A DNA stretch of 10,542 bases, from NCBI GenBank assembly GCA_036939355.1, contig JALLAP010000749.1:1-10542 (forward strand), given 5' to 3'. The stretch comes from Thalassiosira profunda. Lineage: Eukaryota; Bacillariophyta; Thalassiosirophyceae; Thalassiosirales; Thalassiosiraceae. Position 1 is the stretch's first letter. The number at the start of each line of letters is the position of its first letter. Made by a program: the position numbers and the translations under genes. The notes under the pieces are model-generated. The model had not been told where the DNA came from, ran no database searches, and saw nothing but the letters and a program-made list of their open reading frames with translations. Shown in pieces: positions 1-6,672 of this stretch.

Positions 1-41
1 GCGTTTGCGCCATGTATTCGTTCACGGGGATACTTTTCACT
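1..41 (+). CDS. Penultimate exon (3' part) of an unrecognised membrane protein
   Basis: The reading frame starts at base 3 and gives VCAMYSFTGILFT. It runs directly into GTGAGT at 42-47, a textbook 5' splice donor, so the exon is read as ending at base 41 after a complete codon (phase 0). The residues are hydrophobic and become the first half of a membrane helix once joined to the next exon (LFVGVLLST from base 456). The 5' part of the gene lies outside the window. The join is inferred from splice signals, phase match and the continuity of hydrophobic sequence. There is no transcript evidence. Confidence 0.5.
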
Positions 42-455
42 GTGAGTGGGGCCTCGGGGCAAAAGCGGAGGCGTCGGTGCACGTCTCCGTCATTTCGTTG
101 GAGGGGCTCGCCGGGGCAAGTGCTGGTTCCTCTGGCCGCGGACCAAGACCATTGCGATCCACTGATCAGATAATATTATGCGTAGGGGGGCCTTGCCTGG
201 GTGGGGTGGGGGAGGCCTGCGGGCTTTGTAACGACGCTCACATCTTGTGAGCTGTCAGAATGTGCTCGGGGGTGCACTGTCCTCGAGCAGAGGTGCATCG
301 TGTTAATTCCTCTGAGAGGCAGCCAATCCGTCTCAGCCCCACGCAGGATGCCGTTCTTCTTTGTTTGGAGGAAAGAGATTGACCTGCCGTTGCCTCGTCG
401 ATACACTGCCTCACAATTTCACACCCTCTTTGCCTCTCCAACCTACATTCACCAG
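42..455 (+). other. Predicted 414-base intron
   Basis: The donor is GTGAGT at 42-47. The acceptor is CAG at 453-455, preceded by a long pyrimidine-rich tract (about 408-452) that contains no other AG, so it is a strong 3' splice site. Both sides are in phase 0. Frames across this interval give no recognisable protein. The intron holds a G-rich stretch at 185-223 with runs of 6, 3, 4, 5 and 3 G. The main uncertainty is whether an alternative exon lies inside. Confidence 0.5.
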
Positions 456-686
456 CTTTTCGTGGGAGTCCTCTTATCAACACAACCCGAATTTATCTCC
501 GGAATAGAAGACGTGGGCGAGGCAAAAATCAACGCCTTCGGGGCAATGGGGATGTTCATCGCCACGTTTGCCCTGTCGGTATTTGGGTTGGTGAGAACGA
601 GTCGAAACGAGAAGGAGGACGAGGCCGGCGAGTACCAACTTTCCGGCATGGGCAACACAGAATACGCAGCGTCTCGATGCGATTAA
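456..686 (+). CDS. Terminal exon of an unrecognised small membrane protein
   Basis: This exon encodes 76 residues ending in TAA at 684-686. With the preceding exon it gives two hydrophobic segments. The first is YSFTGILFT joined to LFVGVLLST, and the second is AFGAMGMFIATFALSVFGLV. A short polar loop (QPEFISGIEDVGEAKIN) separates them, and a charged C-terminal tail of about 30 residues follows (RTSRNEKEDEAGEYQLSG...). The charge pattern after the last helix (R, R, K) suggests a cytosolic tail, which is an inference. I do not recognise the family. If the splice is wrong, an unspliced alternative starts at ATG 348 and gives 112 residues ending at the same stop, but that version puts a weak polar stretch ahead of the first helix. 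The gene is convergent with the RS-rich gene downstream. Confidence 0.6.
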   Translation, partial: LFVGVLLSTQPEFISGIEDVGEAKINAFGAMGMFIATFALSVFGLVRTSRNEKEDEAGEYQLSGMGNTEYAASRCD

Positions 687-1046
687 GCTCGGGAATTATT
701 GGATGGGGGGAGGACCGGGTTTCTTGAGAGTATGGTACCTCTGTGTTGGAGCCGGGGAACGAGACTCTAGGGCTATGACGAGTTGCCTGGCTTTCGATGC
801 TGCTTCCCCCCCTCTTGTGGGCCATGGCTTGCCAGTAGAGAATGGCAAGCCTATGCCGAGTGCTGCATGTTATAGAATTAGGCTTGCTTCATTTTCTTTG
901 CGTTGAGTGAAGAGGGAAGTTGACCAACAACTACCCTTTGAACTGTCACCGGAGCACCTCAGGTTCAGATCAGTGACAAATCTCACGGTGGGCAGATCAA
1001 GGGCTACTTGAACAGCTCTAGATCTATACACTTCTTGTTCTAAGAG
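687..1046. other. Convergent intergenic region (3' to 3')
   Basis: These 360 bases lie between the stop of the membrane-protein gene (+) and the stop of the RS-rich gene (-), so they should hold both 3' UTRs and polyadenylation sites. I found no canonical AATAAA on either strand. Short open frames here have no recognisable content. The only clear structure is the inverted repeat at 826-851, listed separately. Confidence 0.5.
826..851. repeat. Perfect 9-bp inverted repeat (hairpin) in the convergent gap
   Basis: GGCTTGCCA at 826-834 and TGGCAAGCC at 843-851 are exact reverse complements, separated by the 8-base loop GTAGAGAA. Past a single-base bulge the stem could continue with CAT/ATG. The position between two convergent genes would suit an RNA 3'-end or mRNA-stability structure, but function is inferred only from position. 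Confidence 0.5.
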
Positions 1047-3545
1047 TCAACCAGGCACCCAGAAGCTGCTCAACAGGTTGTACTCGTTGTACTCCTGTCC
1101 CTCCAAAATGGTCGGCGGCACATCGAGGACGCCCACATTCCTCCTCGTCGGCGAGGGCGAGACGAAGCGGCCCTTCCCCTTCCCTCGAAAGCTCTTCGAC
1201 CGTCCAATGGTCCGCTTCTTCCGGGCCTCGGGGTTGAGGGCGATCCGGTCGCCTTGGCGCGGCGTCAGCACTCGAATCCGCCGGACGCAGGATTTCCACA
1301 GCTTCTTCGGGACGGACTTGGTCGAACCTCTATCATTGACGACGAATCTGATTTGGGTGTCATCCCCGTCAGCCACCAATGCGTACGACCATGTCCCATC
1401 TGATCTACGAACCCACGCCGCGTCCAGGTGGCGGAGCTGCCCAATCGCCGCTCCCACATCCACTCTGAGTTCCTGCTCCACATCCTCTTCTTCGCTATCC
1501 ATCGAAGAGCTGCTTCTTCGCCGCCTCCGGCTGCGGCCCTTGCGCTTTCTCTTCTTGGCAAACACAATCATGTCCTCGTCCCTAGCCGGGTCGCCCAGCT
1601 TGTATTGCGGGTGCGTGATGGGACCACGACCGTGCGATGGGACGTAGGGTTCCGCGGGCGCTGCATCGGGTGTGGGCTCTCTCGACTCTCCTACCACTCT
1701 CGGGGCCTCCGGCGCAGTTACAGATGCCGGTTTCACTTCCTCTCGTTGCTCTGTTTCACAGGAAGCCCTCGTTTGTACTCCTGCTCCTGCTCCTCGACCT
1801 CGAGATTGAGATCGGCTGCTCGATCTGCGCGGTCTCGAGCGGCTGCAGGAGCGCGACCTCGAATTGTGCACCAACGCCGAAAAGAACGATGGTTGTGATT
1901 TGCTTGGAGAAGGCTGAGTTGGCGTTGGTTCTGTCATTGGTGGTTCCTCCTCGTTTTCGAGCTTCTCCGCATCGGGCTCCCGCGTGCGAGACGTGGAACG
2001 ACTGCTCTGCCTCCGTCTCGAGCGGCTCCTTGATCTCGAATTGTGCACAAGCGCCGAAAAGAACGACGGTCGAGACTCTCGACGAGACTGTTTCGTATCT
2101 TCGCCCGATTGTGTTGCACCTTCGTTTGTTGCGATGCTCTCGTCCTTCCCAGTCCGAGAGTTGGACCGGCTGCGAGTTCTTTGCGATGGCCGTGCTTCGG
2201 AAAGAGTTGTGGCCATGAGCGAAGTCGCAGTCTTAGTCAGAGACGGCGTCGCGAGCAACTCCTCGTCATCGCTTTCATCGGCAACGTCTTCGACGACCAC
2301 AGGCTCGTAGTGCCGACTCGGAGCTGGTCCGGTCGGTGCAAGCGCTCCGTCGCCGCCTTCGCCCATCGAATCTTCAGCGACCCCTGTTTCCTTTGCATCA
2401 GGATGCTGAGTCTGTGCAGGCTCGGCATCTTCGTTCTTTCCAGCGTTCAGAGGTGCCTTTGTCTCGGAATGATCCATCGCTCCTCTGATAAAGGAGCTGT
2501 CGAAGTCCACGTCTTCCTCCTCGTCCTCGTCCTGCCATGAACCCATTTTCATTTCATCGTGATAGTACGGATTCGTGCTTTGAACGTTGATGGGCGAGCC
2601 ATACGCTTCCCTCAGTCCAATTGATAACAAGAGGGACTCCGATCGGAACGGCGGCGGCGCTGTAAGCGAGTTGTAGGTCTCCATGGTGCATTCTGACGCA
2701 ATTGACAGCGTCACAGAAGACTCGGACCCCGAGGAAGAGTTGACGCTGTAACCATCGGTGCAGACCTCCGTGCCTTCCATCCTTCGATCCCATGGCGGAT
2801 CTTGCGGCGCCTGCAAGCGTTCCTTGGTCTCGGCAAAGACATGGCCTGCACGAGTCACATCTCTCGCGATTGAAGATTCGGACACCTCCTCTCCGTAGCC
2901 GGCCTCGCCTCGTTCCATGCGAAACGTGCCCGCATCGGACTGGTTCGCCCGTTCAATTGTCTTCACCAGTTCGTCGATTGCCGAGCGAGATGGGTTGTGA
3001 CATTGCTGAACCGAAGCGGGCTCGTCTTTGTCGTCCTCTTTGTCGTCTTCCTCTTCGACAGATCGCTGACCGTACACTTGCGATCGTTCGCCGGCCAGTC
3101 GCTGGGAAATATTGCGCAGAGCCTCGGCCCATTTGTCATCGAGGGAGACGTCCTCGAAGTCTGCATCATCCACATCTGCATCTTTTGTTTCGCGCAAAGC
3201 TTTTGCCCATCTCTCGTCGAGGGGAACCTCCTCCACTTCTCTCTCCTCTGGACGAGTTGTTGGGATATACACCGATTTGGAACGAGTGGCCGTGGTGGCG
3301 GAAGTACGTCGGTCGGTCGCCTCCCGCAAGAAGGATGGCGGTTTCACCGCGCCCAACATGTCCGAGGATCTCGCCTTCGTAAGTTGTGGGCGAGATGGTG
3401 GGAGAACCCCGGACAAATCATGCATCGATGTAGCCCTTCCATCTTCATACTGAGCCGCCACCAGCGACGCGAGCTGCGAGGCCATAGTAGGCACTGTCAA
3501 CGTATGAGCGTCGCAAACGAAGCTCGATTGGGGCGTGGGAGGCAT
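1047..3545 (-). CDS. Large RS-rich, mostly disordered protein with a compact C-terminal domain; family unknown
   Basis: An uninterrupted 832-codon frame ends in TGA at 1047-1049. The first ATG is at 3545. A second in-frame ATG at 3485 (residue 21, MASQLAS) has A at -3 and G at +4 and is an equally good start. By residue: two copies of a W-A-x-A-L-R repeat at about 106-119 and 132-145; a long acidic, Ser-rich region (about 150-480) with PSFFSALVHNSRSRS-type modules at 493 and 552; arginine-serine tracts to about 620; and a basic patch (KKRKRKGRSRRRRR) shortly before the last domain that looks like a nuclear localisation signal. The compact C-terminal domain (about 699-770) has the pattern W-V-x-R-S-D-G-x-W-x-Y-A-L, then I-R-F-V-V-N-x-x-G-S-T-K-x-V-P-x-x-x-W. 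Its hydrophobic spacing resembles a small beta-barrel of SH3/Tudor type, and I associate similar sequences with diatom proteins; both points are inference. RS content suggests a nuclear RNA-linked role, but I do not assign a function. It lies downstream of the GPKOW gene on the same strand. Confidence 0.8.
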   Translation of the reverse strand: MPPTPQSSFVCDAHTLTVPTMASQLASLVAAQYEDGRATSMHDLSGVLPPSRPQLTKARSSDMLGAVKPPSFLREATDRRTSATTATRSKSVYIPTTRPEEREVEEVPLDERWAKALRETKDADVDDADFEDVSLDDKWAEALRNISQRLAGERSQVYGQRSVEEEDDKEDDKDEPASVQQCHNPSRSAIDELVKTIERANQSDAGTFRMERGEAGYGEEVSESSIARDVTRAGHVFAETKERLQAPQDPPWDRRMEGTEVCTDGYSVNSSSGSESSVTLSIASECTMETYNSLTAPPPFRSESLLLSIGLREAYGSPINVQSTNPYYHDEMKMGSWQDEDEEEDVDFDSSFIRGAMDHSETKAPLNAGKNEDAEPAQTQHPDAKETGVAEDSMGEGGDGALAPTGPAPSRHYEPVVVEDVADESDDEELLATPSLTKTATSLMATTLSEARPSQRTRSRSNSRTGKDESIATNEGATQSGEDTKQSRRESRPSFFSALVHNSRSRSRSRRRQSSRSTSRTREPDAEKLENEEEPPMTEPTPTQPSPSKSQPSFFSALVHNSRSRSCSRSRPRRSSSRSQSRGRGAGAGVQTRASCETEQREEVKPASVTAPEAPRVVGESREPTPDAAPAEPYVPSHGRGPITHPQYKLGDPARDEDMIVFAKKRKRKGRSRRRRRSSSSMDSEEEDVEQELRVDVGAAIGQLRHLDAAWVRRSDGTWSYALVADGDDTQIRFVVNDRGSTKSVPKKLWKSCVRRIRVLTPRQGDRIALNPEARKKRTIGRSKSFRGKGKGRFVSPSPTRRNVGVLDVPPTILEGQEYNEYNLLSSFWVPG
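1858..2069 (-). repeat. Internal duplication: two copies 177 bases (59 codons) apart
   Basis: The segments at 1858-1892 and 2035-2069 match at 32 of 35 bases. On the coding strand both encode SFFSALVHNSRSRS, at residues 494 and 553 of the 832-residue protein. The spacing is exactly 177 bases, so the frame is kept. The sequence between the copies is a diverged RS tract followed by an acidic, proline-rich linker (EPTPTQPSPSKSQ). Confidence 0.85.
3111..3230 (-). repeat. Two tandem W-A-x-A-L-R repeats in the RS-rich protein
   Basis: The residues EVPLDERWAKALRE (about 106-119) and DVSLDDKWAEALRN (about 132-145) repeat with a 26-residue period, counted from tryptophan to tryptophan (W113, W139). 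The shared core is V-(P/S)-L-D-(E/D)-(R/K)-W-A-(K/E)-A-L-R. Acidic residues fill the linker. The pattern looks like a short amphipathic helix or peptide-binding motif present in two copies; that reading is inference. Confidence 0.8.
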
Positions 3546-3764
3546 GCTTTGGTTCTATCCAGTGCCGCCTACGAGCTGATCGTGTGTATGATGTGTGATT
3601 GCTGCATCATTTTCTGCTAGGGATGAAGACAATGCGTAAGGGCGAGAATGATCGTATGGCGTATGCCCGACATCATCAATATCACTCTTCACGCTCCCTT
3701 TTGCAAAGATCTGCTATCTTCATCCTGTTACTGGTTCAACGATATGTCGAAGCAAAGCAGGGGT

Positions 3765-3783
3765 CAGGATACCCCAGGATACC
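3765..3783. repeat. Short tandem repeat, 10-base period, two copies
   Basis: CAGGATACC occurs at 3765-3773 and again at 3775-3783, separated by one C. It lies about 220 bases upstream of the RS-rich gene start. Two copies are too few to infer function; a doubled protein-binding site is possible. Confidence 0.35.
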
Positions 3784-4103
3784 ACACGTATCAGCGACAA
3801 ACAGCCCACCTTTGCGCCGGGAAAGAGGGCACAAGAATGTGGCAGACAACCCTGACGGTAGAGCTGCGCCCATCGGAAACGCAGCAGCCGAGGCGGCTCG
3901 GCAACCCTCTCTTCGCGCACACCGGCCCTCACTCTCATCGAATCTCTCACCCTCTCACCCGCGGGCTCCGTTTGCAATATCAGCGCCGGTTTCACGCACC
4001 CCTCAGCCCCCCCTCCGCCCTAAGCGTCAAGCAGAGGGTGCGATGCTCCGCCGTGGGACACGCGGTCGATTCGCCAGGTGAGCCGGCCGGGCGATCGTGC
4101 AGC

Positions 4104-4139
4104 GGGGGGGGGCGAGGGGGGGAGCTCTCGGGCGCCGGG
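4104..4139 (+). other. G-quadruplex motif
   Basis: On the + strand, runs of 9, 7, 3 and 3 G are separated by loops CGA, AGCTCTC and CGCC (3, 7 and 4 bases). This satisfies the usual rule of four G-runs of at least three with loops of 1-7. It lies about 195 bases past the GPKOW stop and about 560 bases upstream of the RS-rich gene start. The G-rich strand is the template strand for both flanking genes. Folding is predicted, not shown. Confidence 0.55.
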
Positions 4140-4332
4140 CGCAAGCAAAACTTCCCATGCGAAGGTCTCCATCTCAACACAAAGTGACTAACTTGACAGG
4201 AGACTTTGAAGAGCAAAAACACCCGCCAATAGTCCAAGCTTTGCAGCAAGGGGATTATTGCGCTATTGAATGAGCAGTTGATGCACAGTGGAAATGCAGT
4301 CGTGCTCTGAGAGAGTTGATGTTGTCGTTTCT

Positions 4333-6396
4333 CTACTCGTCCACGCCCCGCCCGCACCACTCGGCCAGCCCATCCAAGTCCACCTTCACCACCTCCAAAT
4401 CCTCCTCCAGCTGCACGACGCCGCACCCCTCCGACGACTGCTTCTCCAACAATCGCCCCTTCTTCCACCGATGCTGTTTCTCGCGACCCTCCAAAATGAT
4501 GACATTGCCGCCCGTCCGGGGCAGGGCCGTTTCCAAGTATCGCTCAGGCACTTTGTCGAGCACCTGCCCGTCCTCCATGAGCAACACTGCCTTCGGCCCG
4601 CTGGTTTGTTGCGTTTGGGCGAGGACGTCCTGCACGATACCCTTTTGGAGGTGGTACCGGGGCATCTTTTTGGAGACGAGGCGGACGCGGATGTTGGGTA
4701 TGAGCCAGTGCAACTGCGGTTGCGGATGGTGGTGTTTCGATCGCTTGGACTTGGATCGTTCGTCGGGACTGCGGCTGCGATCTCGTCGTCGTCTATCGGA
4801 GTCCTTTTTTCTCCTCTGCCTTTCTCGGCTGCCGCTCCGGCTTCTGCTGCGACGCGACCGATCCTTTCGTCTGTTTGTTCGTTCTCTGCTTTCACTTCGA
4901 CTTCTGCAGCGGTCTCGGCGATCCCTCTTCTTTCGTTTGCGACTCTCAGAGCGACGTCGACTGTCATCGTCCGAATAATCGCGTCGGTCTCGTTCTCTGC
5001 CGTCTCGTCGTCTGTCATCTCTATTGTCACGATCACTGTCGCGTCGACTCTCTGACTTTTGCTTTGCTTCGCGCGCTCCATTTTTGGGGCCGCCGTCTTT
5101 GAGCGGCCGCTTCGCAAACGGGGTCGCCTCCAGCTCCTCCCACGAACAAAGTGCAACGCTGCCCTTGGCCACGGACGTTTTCTCCGACGCTCCCTCCATT
5201 TGCACCAGTATTCGATTGAGCCCCGGGACACCTGTCGTCTGAACGACCAGCGCTCGTTTCTTCCTCTCATTGCCGCCATTGCCGCCTTCCCCTCGATCCA
5301 CAACGTGCACCACACTGCCATTCTGCAAGGTGACCTGCACGTCCAACCGTTTCTTCTCCTCCGCCCTCTTTTCCGCCTCCTCCTGCTGCTTCTGCCTTTC
5401 CTCATCTCGCCTCACCTCGTCCGGCCGCCGCGCCCGGCGGTGGATCCCCCCGCTCGATGCCTTCGACGACCCTGCTGATGGGAGGGGCACCGGCGTCGCC
5501 CCCAATCCCAATCGATGCGGACGCTGTTTTATCTTCTCCTCGGGCCCATCCTTCTTGTTGTCGGTGGCGCCGCCCATCCATCCCATCCCCCGCAGCAGCG
5601 CACTTCCGAAATCGGCAATGGCCACGTTGGCGTACACGTTGGAGGTGGGGGCGACGTCGGCGGCGTGATGGGAGAGCTCCTGCTGGAACACTTCTTCGTC
5701 GTTCAATGCACGTCCCTCGTGGGCATCGTTGTTGGTGCGTGGCTGCGTCGTCAGGCTGTTCTGGGCAGGTGCAGCGATGACCAATCCCCGCCCACTGTGG
5801 GTGGTTCCGTTGCCGTCGCCATCTTTTTGGTTGGCGGATTGGATCAGTTCTTGCATTGCCTCGTCGTCCTCCATTGTATTGTTGTCGTCTTTGACAGTTG
5901 TTGTTTCTTTGGCATCTGTTGTGGCAGGTCCAGTAGCTGCACCATTATCACCTGCACCATCTGTGTGCCCTGCACCATCATCGGCCTCCCCAGTCTCCCC
6001 AGCCTCCCCGCCCTTCCTCAACAGCGCCAGCCTCCCCGCCAACAAAGGCCGCTTCCGCTTCTCCTCCACATCTTGACTTTGCTTGCACGGGATTACCAAT
6101 ACCGTCCCCTCCTCCTTCCGCCGTTGGGAGAGGACCGCCGCCTCCTCGGCGATGGTGCCGTACTCCTCCGCCAGGAGCGACGACGCTTTGACCAGAGCCC
6201 CGGGCGCTTTCGGGCCGCCCGCCTTTTTGGGCTTGGATTTCTTCTTGAGGGAGATGGCGATTTTGGCCCGCGGCGCTGCGGCGGGTTTGGCGGAGCCATT
6301 GAGTGCAGTGGCAGTGGGTGCGCCATCGAGAGTTGTTGCAGCCTCGTTGCTAGGTGTTGCAGATGCTGCAGCGCCTCCTTCGCCGTTCGATGACAT
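4333..6396 (-). CDS. GPKOW: GPKOW/Spp2/MOS2-type spliceosomal G-patch and KOW protein
   Basis: This encodes 687 residues, starting at the first in-frame ATG (6394-6396, context AAAACATG) and ending in TAG at 4333-4335. The family binds the DEAH helicase Prp2/DHX16 through its G-patch and helps activate the spliceosome in the nucleus. Visible parts: a basic N-terminal motif (KIAISLKKKSKPKK, about 45-58); an acidic Gly/Thr-rich linker; a G-patch of Spp2 type at about 253-303, with DFGSALLRGMGW and RPHRLGLGATP; a first KOW-like region at about 353-430 (GSVVHVVDRG ... GVPGLNRILVQMEG); an arginine-serine/aspartate tract at about 440-555; and a C-terminal KOW region at about 563-682 (HWLIPNIRVRLVSKK, YLETALP, GGNVIILEG), which is the most diagnostic part. 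It is longer than animal homologues (about 480 residues), mainly through the linker and RS tract. No intron is apparent. It is divergent from the mid-SUN gene over 276 bases and probably shares its promoter region. Confidence 0.92.
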   Translation of the reverse strand: MSSNGEGGAAASATPSNEAATTLDGAPTATALNGSAKPAAAPRAKIAISLKKKSKPKKAGGPKAPGALVKASSLLAEEYGTIAEEAAVLSQRRKEEGTVLVIPCKQSQDVEEKRKRPLLAGRLALLRKGGEAGETGEADDGAGHTDGAGDNGAATGPATTDAKETTTVKDDNNTMEDDEAMQELIQSANQKDGDGNGTTHSGRGLVIAAPAQNSLTTQPRTNNDAHEGRALNDEEVFQQELSHHAADVAPTSNVYANVAIADFGSALLRGMGWMGGATDNKKDGPEEKIKQRPHRLGLGATPVPLPSAGSSKASSGGIHRRARRPDEVRRDEERQKQQEEAEKRAEEKKRLDVQVTLQNGSVVHVVDRGEGGNGGNERKKRALVVQTTGVPGLNRILVQMEGASEKTSVAKGSVALCSWEELEATPFAKRPLKDGGPKNGAREAKQKSESRRDSDRDNRDDRRRDGRERDRRDYSDDDSRRRSESRKRKKRDRRDRCRSRSESRERTNRRKDRSRRSRSRSGSRERQRRKKDSDRRRRDRSRSPDERSKSKRSKHHHPQPQLHWLIPNIRVRLVSKKMPRYHLQKGIVQDVLAQTQQTSGPKAVLLMEDGQVLDKVPERYLETALPRTGGNVIILEGREKQHRWKKGRLLEKQSSEGCGVVQLEEDLEVVKVDLDGLAEWCGRGVDE

Positions 6397-6512
6397 GTTT
6401 TGTGTCTGCGAGTATCCCGCCTTTGGCCCGCACCCCTCTAGCGGTCCTATCGCCCTCCTGGACACCAATGGCCCTGCTTGCGTCTGCTGGCGGCGGACTC
6501 GGGAGGACGGCC

Positions 6513-6535
6513 GGGGGGGCGGGAGGCCGGGAGGG
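6513..6535 (+). other. G-quadruplex motif in the divergent promoter
   Basis: Four G-runs at 6513-6519, 6521-6523, 6529-6531 and 6533-6535 have loops of 1, 5 and 1 bases (C, AGGCC, A). Short loops favour a stable structure. An extra GGG at 6501-6503 could substitute. It lies about 120-140 bases from each start codon. Confidence 0.6.
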
Positions 6536-6561
6536 AGGCGGATAGTGTTGGTGTTTGGCCA

Positions 6562-6581
6562 GCCACTTTTTTGCAAGTGGC
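6562..6581. repeat. 7-bp palindromic arms in the divergent promoter
   Basis: GCCACTT at 6562-6568 and AAGTGGC at 6575-6581 are exact reverse complements around the loop TTTTGC. It lies roughly 90 bases upstream of the mid-SUN start. It could be a dimer-type protein-binding site or a 5' UTR hairpin. A chance occurrence cannot be excluded. Confidence 0.35.
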
Positions 6582-6672
6582 AAGTGTGACCAGCAAGCGT
6601 TGGAGCAGGTTGGAGCCGTGCGTCGTGCGTCACAGAATTGACGGCGAGGCCGCCGCGTCGAGCAGCCAAGCC

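Larger units (their letters stand above)
3546..4332 (-). promoter_or_regulatory. Intergenic region: 3' UTR of GPKOW and presumed promoter of the RS-rich gene
   Basis: These 787 bases separate the GPKOW stop from the RS-rich gene start, both on the - strand. The right part (about 4140-4332) is AT-richer and probably 3' UTR. The left part should hold the promoter of the RS-rich gene. I see no convincing TATA box. Open frames on either strand here lack recognisable content or protein-like composition. A G-quadruplex motif and a small tandem repeat inside are listed separately. Confidence 0.4.
6397..6672. promoter_or_regulatory. Divergent intergenic region, presumed bidirectional promoter
   Basis: These 276 bases separate the start codons of GPKOW (-) and the mid-SUN gene (+), so both 5' UTRs and core promoters must fit here unless there are upstream exons. 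I see no clear TATA box. A CCAAT pentamer lies at 6465-6469 on the + strand, followed by a very G-rich tract (6501-6540). The interval is free of stops in the SUN frame from 6478 and in the GPKOW frame up to 6669, which reflects GC content; neither extension contains an in-frame ATG. Confidence 0.6.

Noticed and set aside
5..250. + strand 81-codon frame at the left edge
   Set aside because: It crosses the strong GTGAGT donor and has no protein-like pattern. The frame one base later gives hydrophobic sequence that joins in phase to the terminal exon.
703..906. 67-codon + strand frame in the convergent gap
   Set aside because: It is short, lacks recognisable motifs, and contains the inverted repeat in its middle. 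No reason to treat it as a gene.
3599..4187. Overlapping + strand open frames in the gap upstream of the RS-rich gene
   Set aside because: Two frames overlap each other with no protein-like composition, no domain and no splice signals that I could support. Treated as non-coding.
4386..5405. Second - strand frame of 339 codons inside GPKOW, Arg-rich
   Set aside because: It is a frame-shifted reading of the repetitive arginine/serine tract. The conserved G-patch and KOW motifs are all in the other frame.
5515..6393. Long + strand open frame (292 codons) opposite the GPKOW coding region
   Set aside because: It lies wholly antisense to a recognised gene, begins with a plausible ATG only by chance, and its Leu/Cys/Arg-rich translation shows no domain. 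It arises from GC-rich codons on the other strand.
6620..6632. TGCGTCGTGCGTCA resembling a bZIP/CO2-cAMP type site (TGACGC on the - strand)
   Set aside because: A single hexamer match in 276 bases is likely by chance, and the genes are not carbon-concentrating genes.
6397..6669. Upstream extension of the GPKOW frame by 91 codons
   Set aside because: No in-frame ATG occurs in it, it is Pro/Arg-rich without a motif, and it would run into the mid-SUN start region.
6478..6672. Upstream extension of the mid-SUN frame by 65 codons
   Set aside because: The extension has no in-frame ATG and no signal-peptide-like hydrophobic run. The start at 6673 has a good context (GCCATGG).
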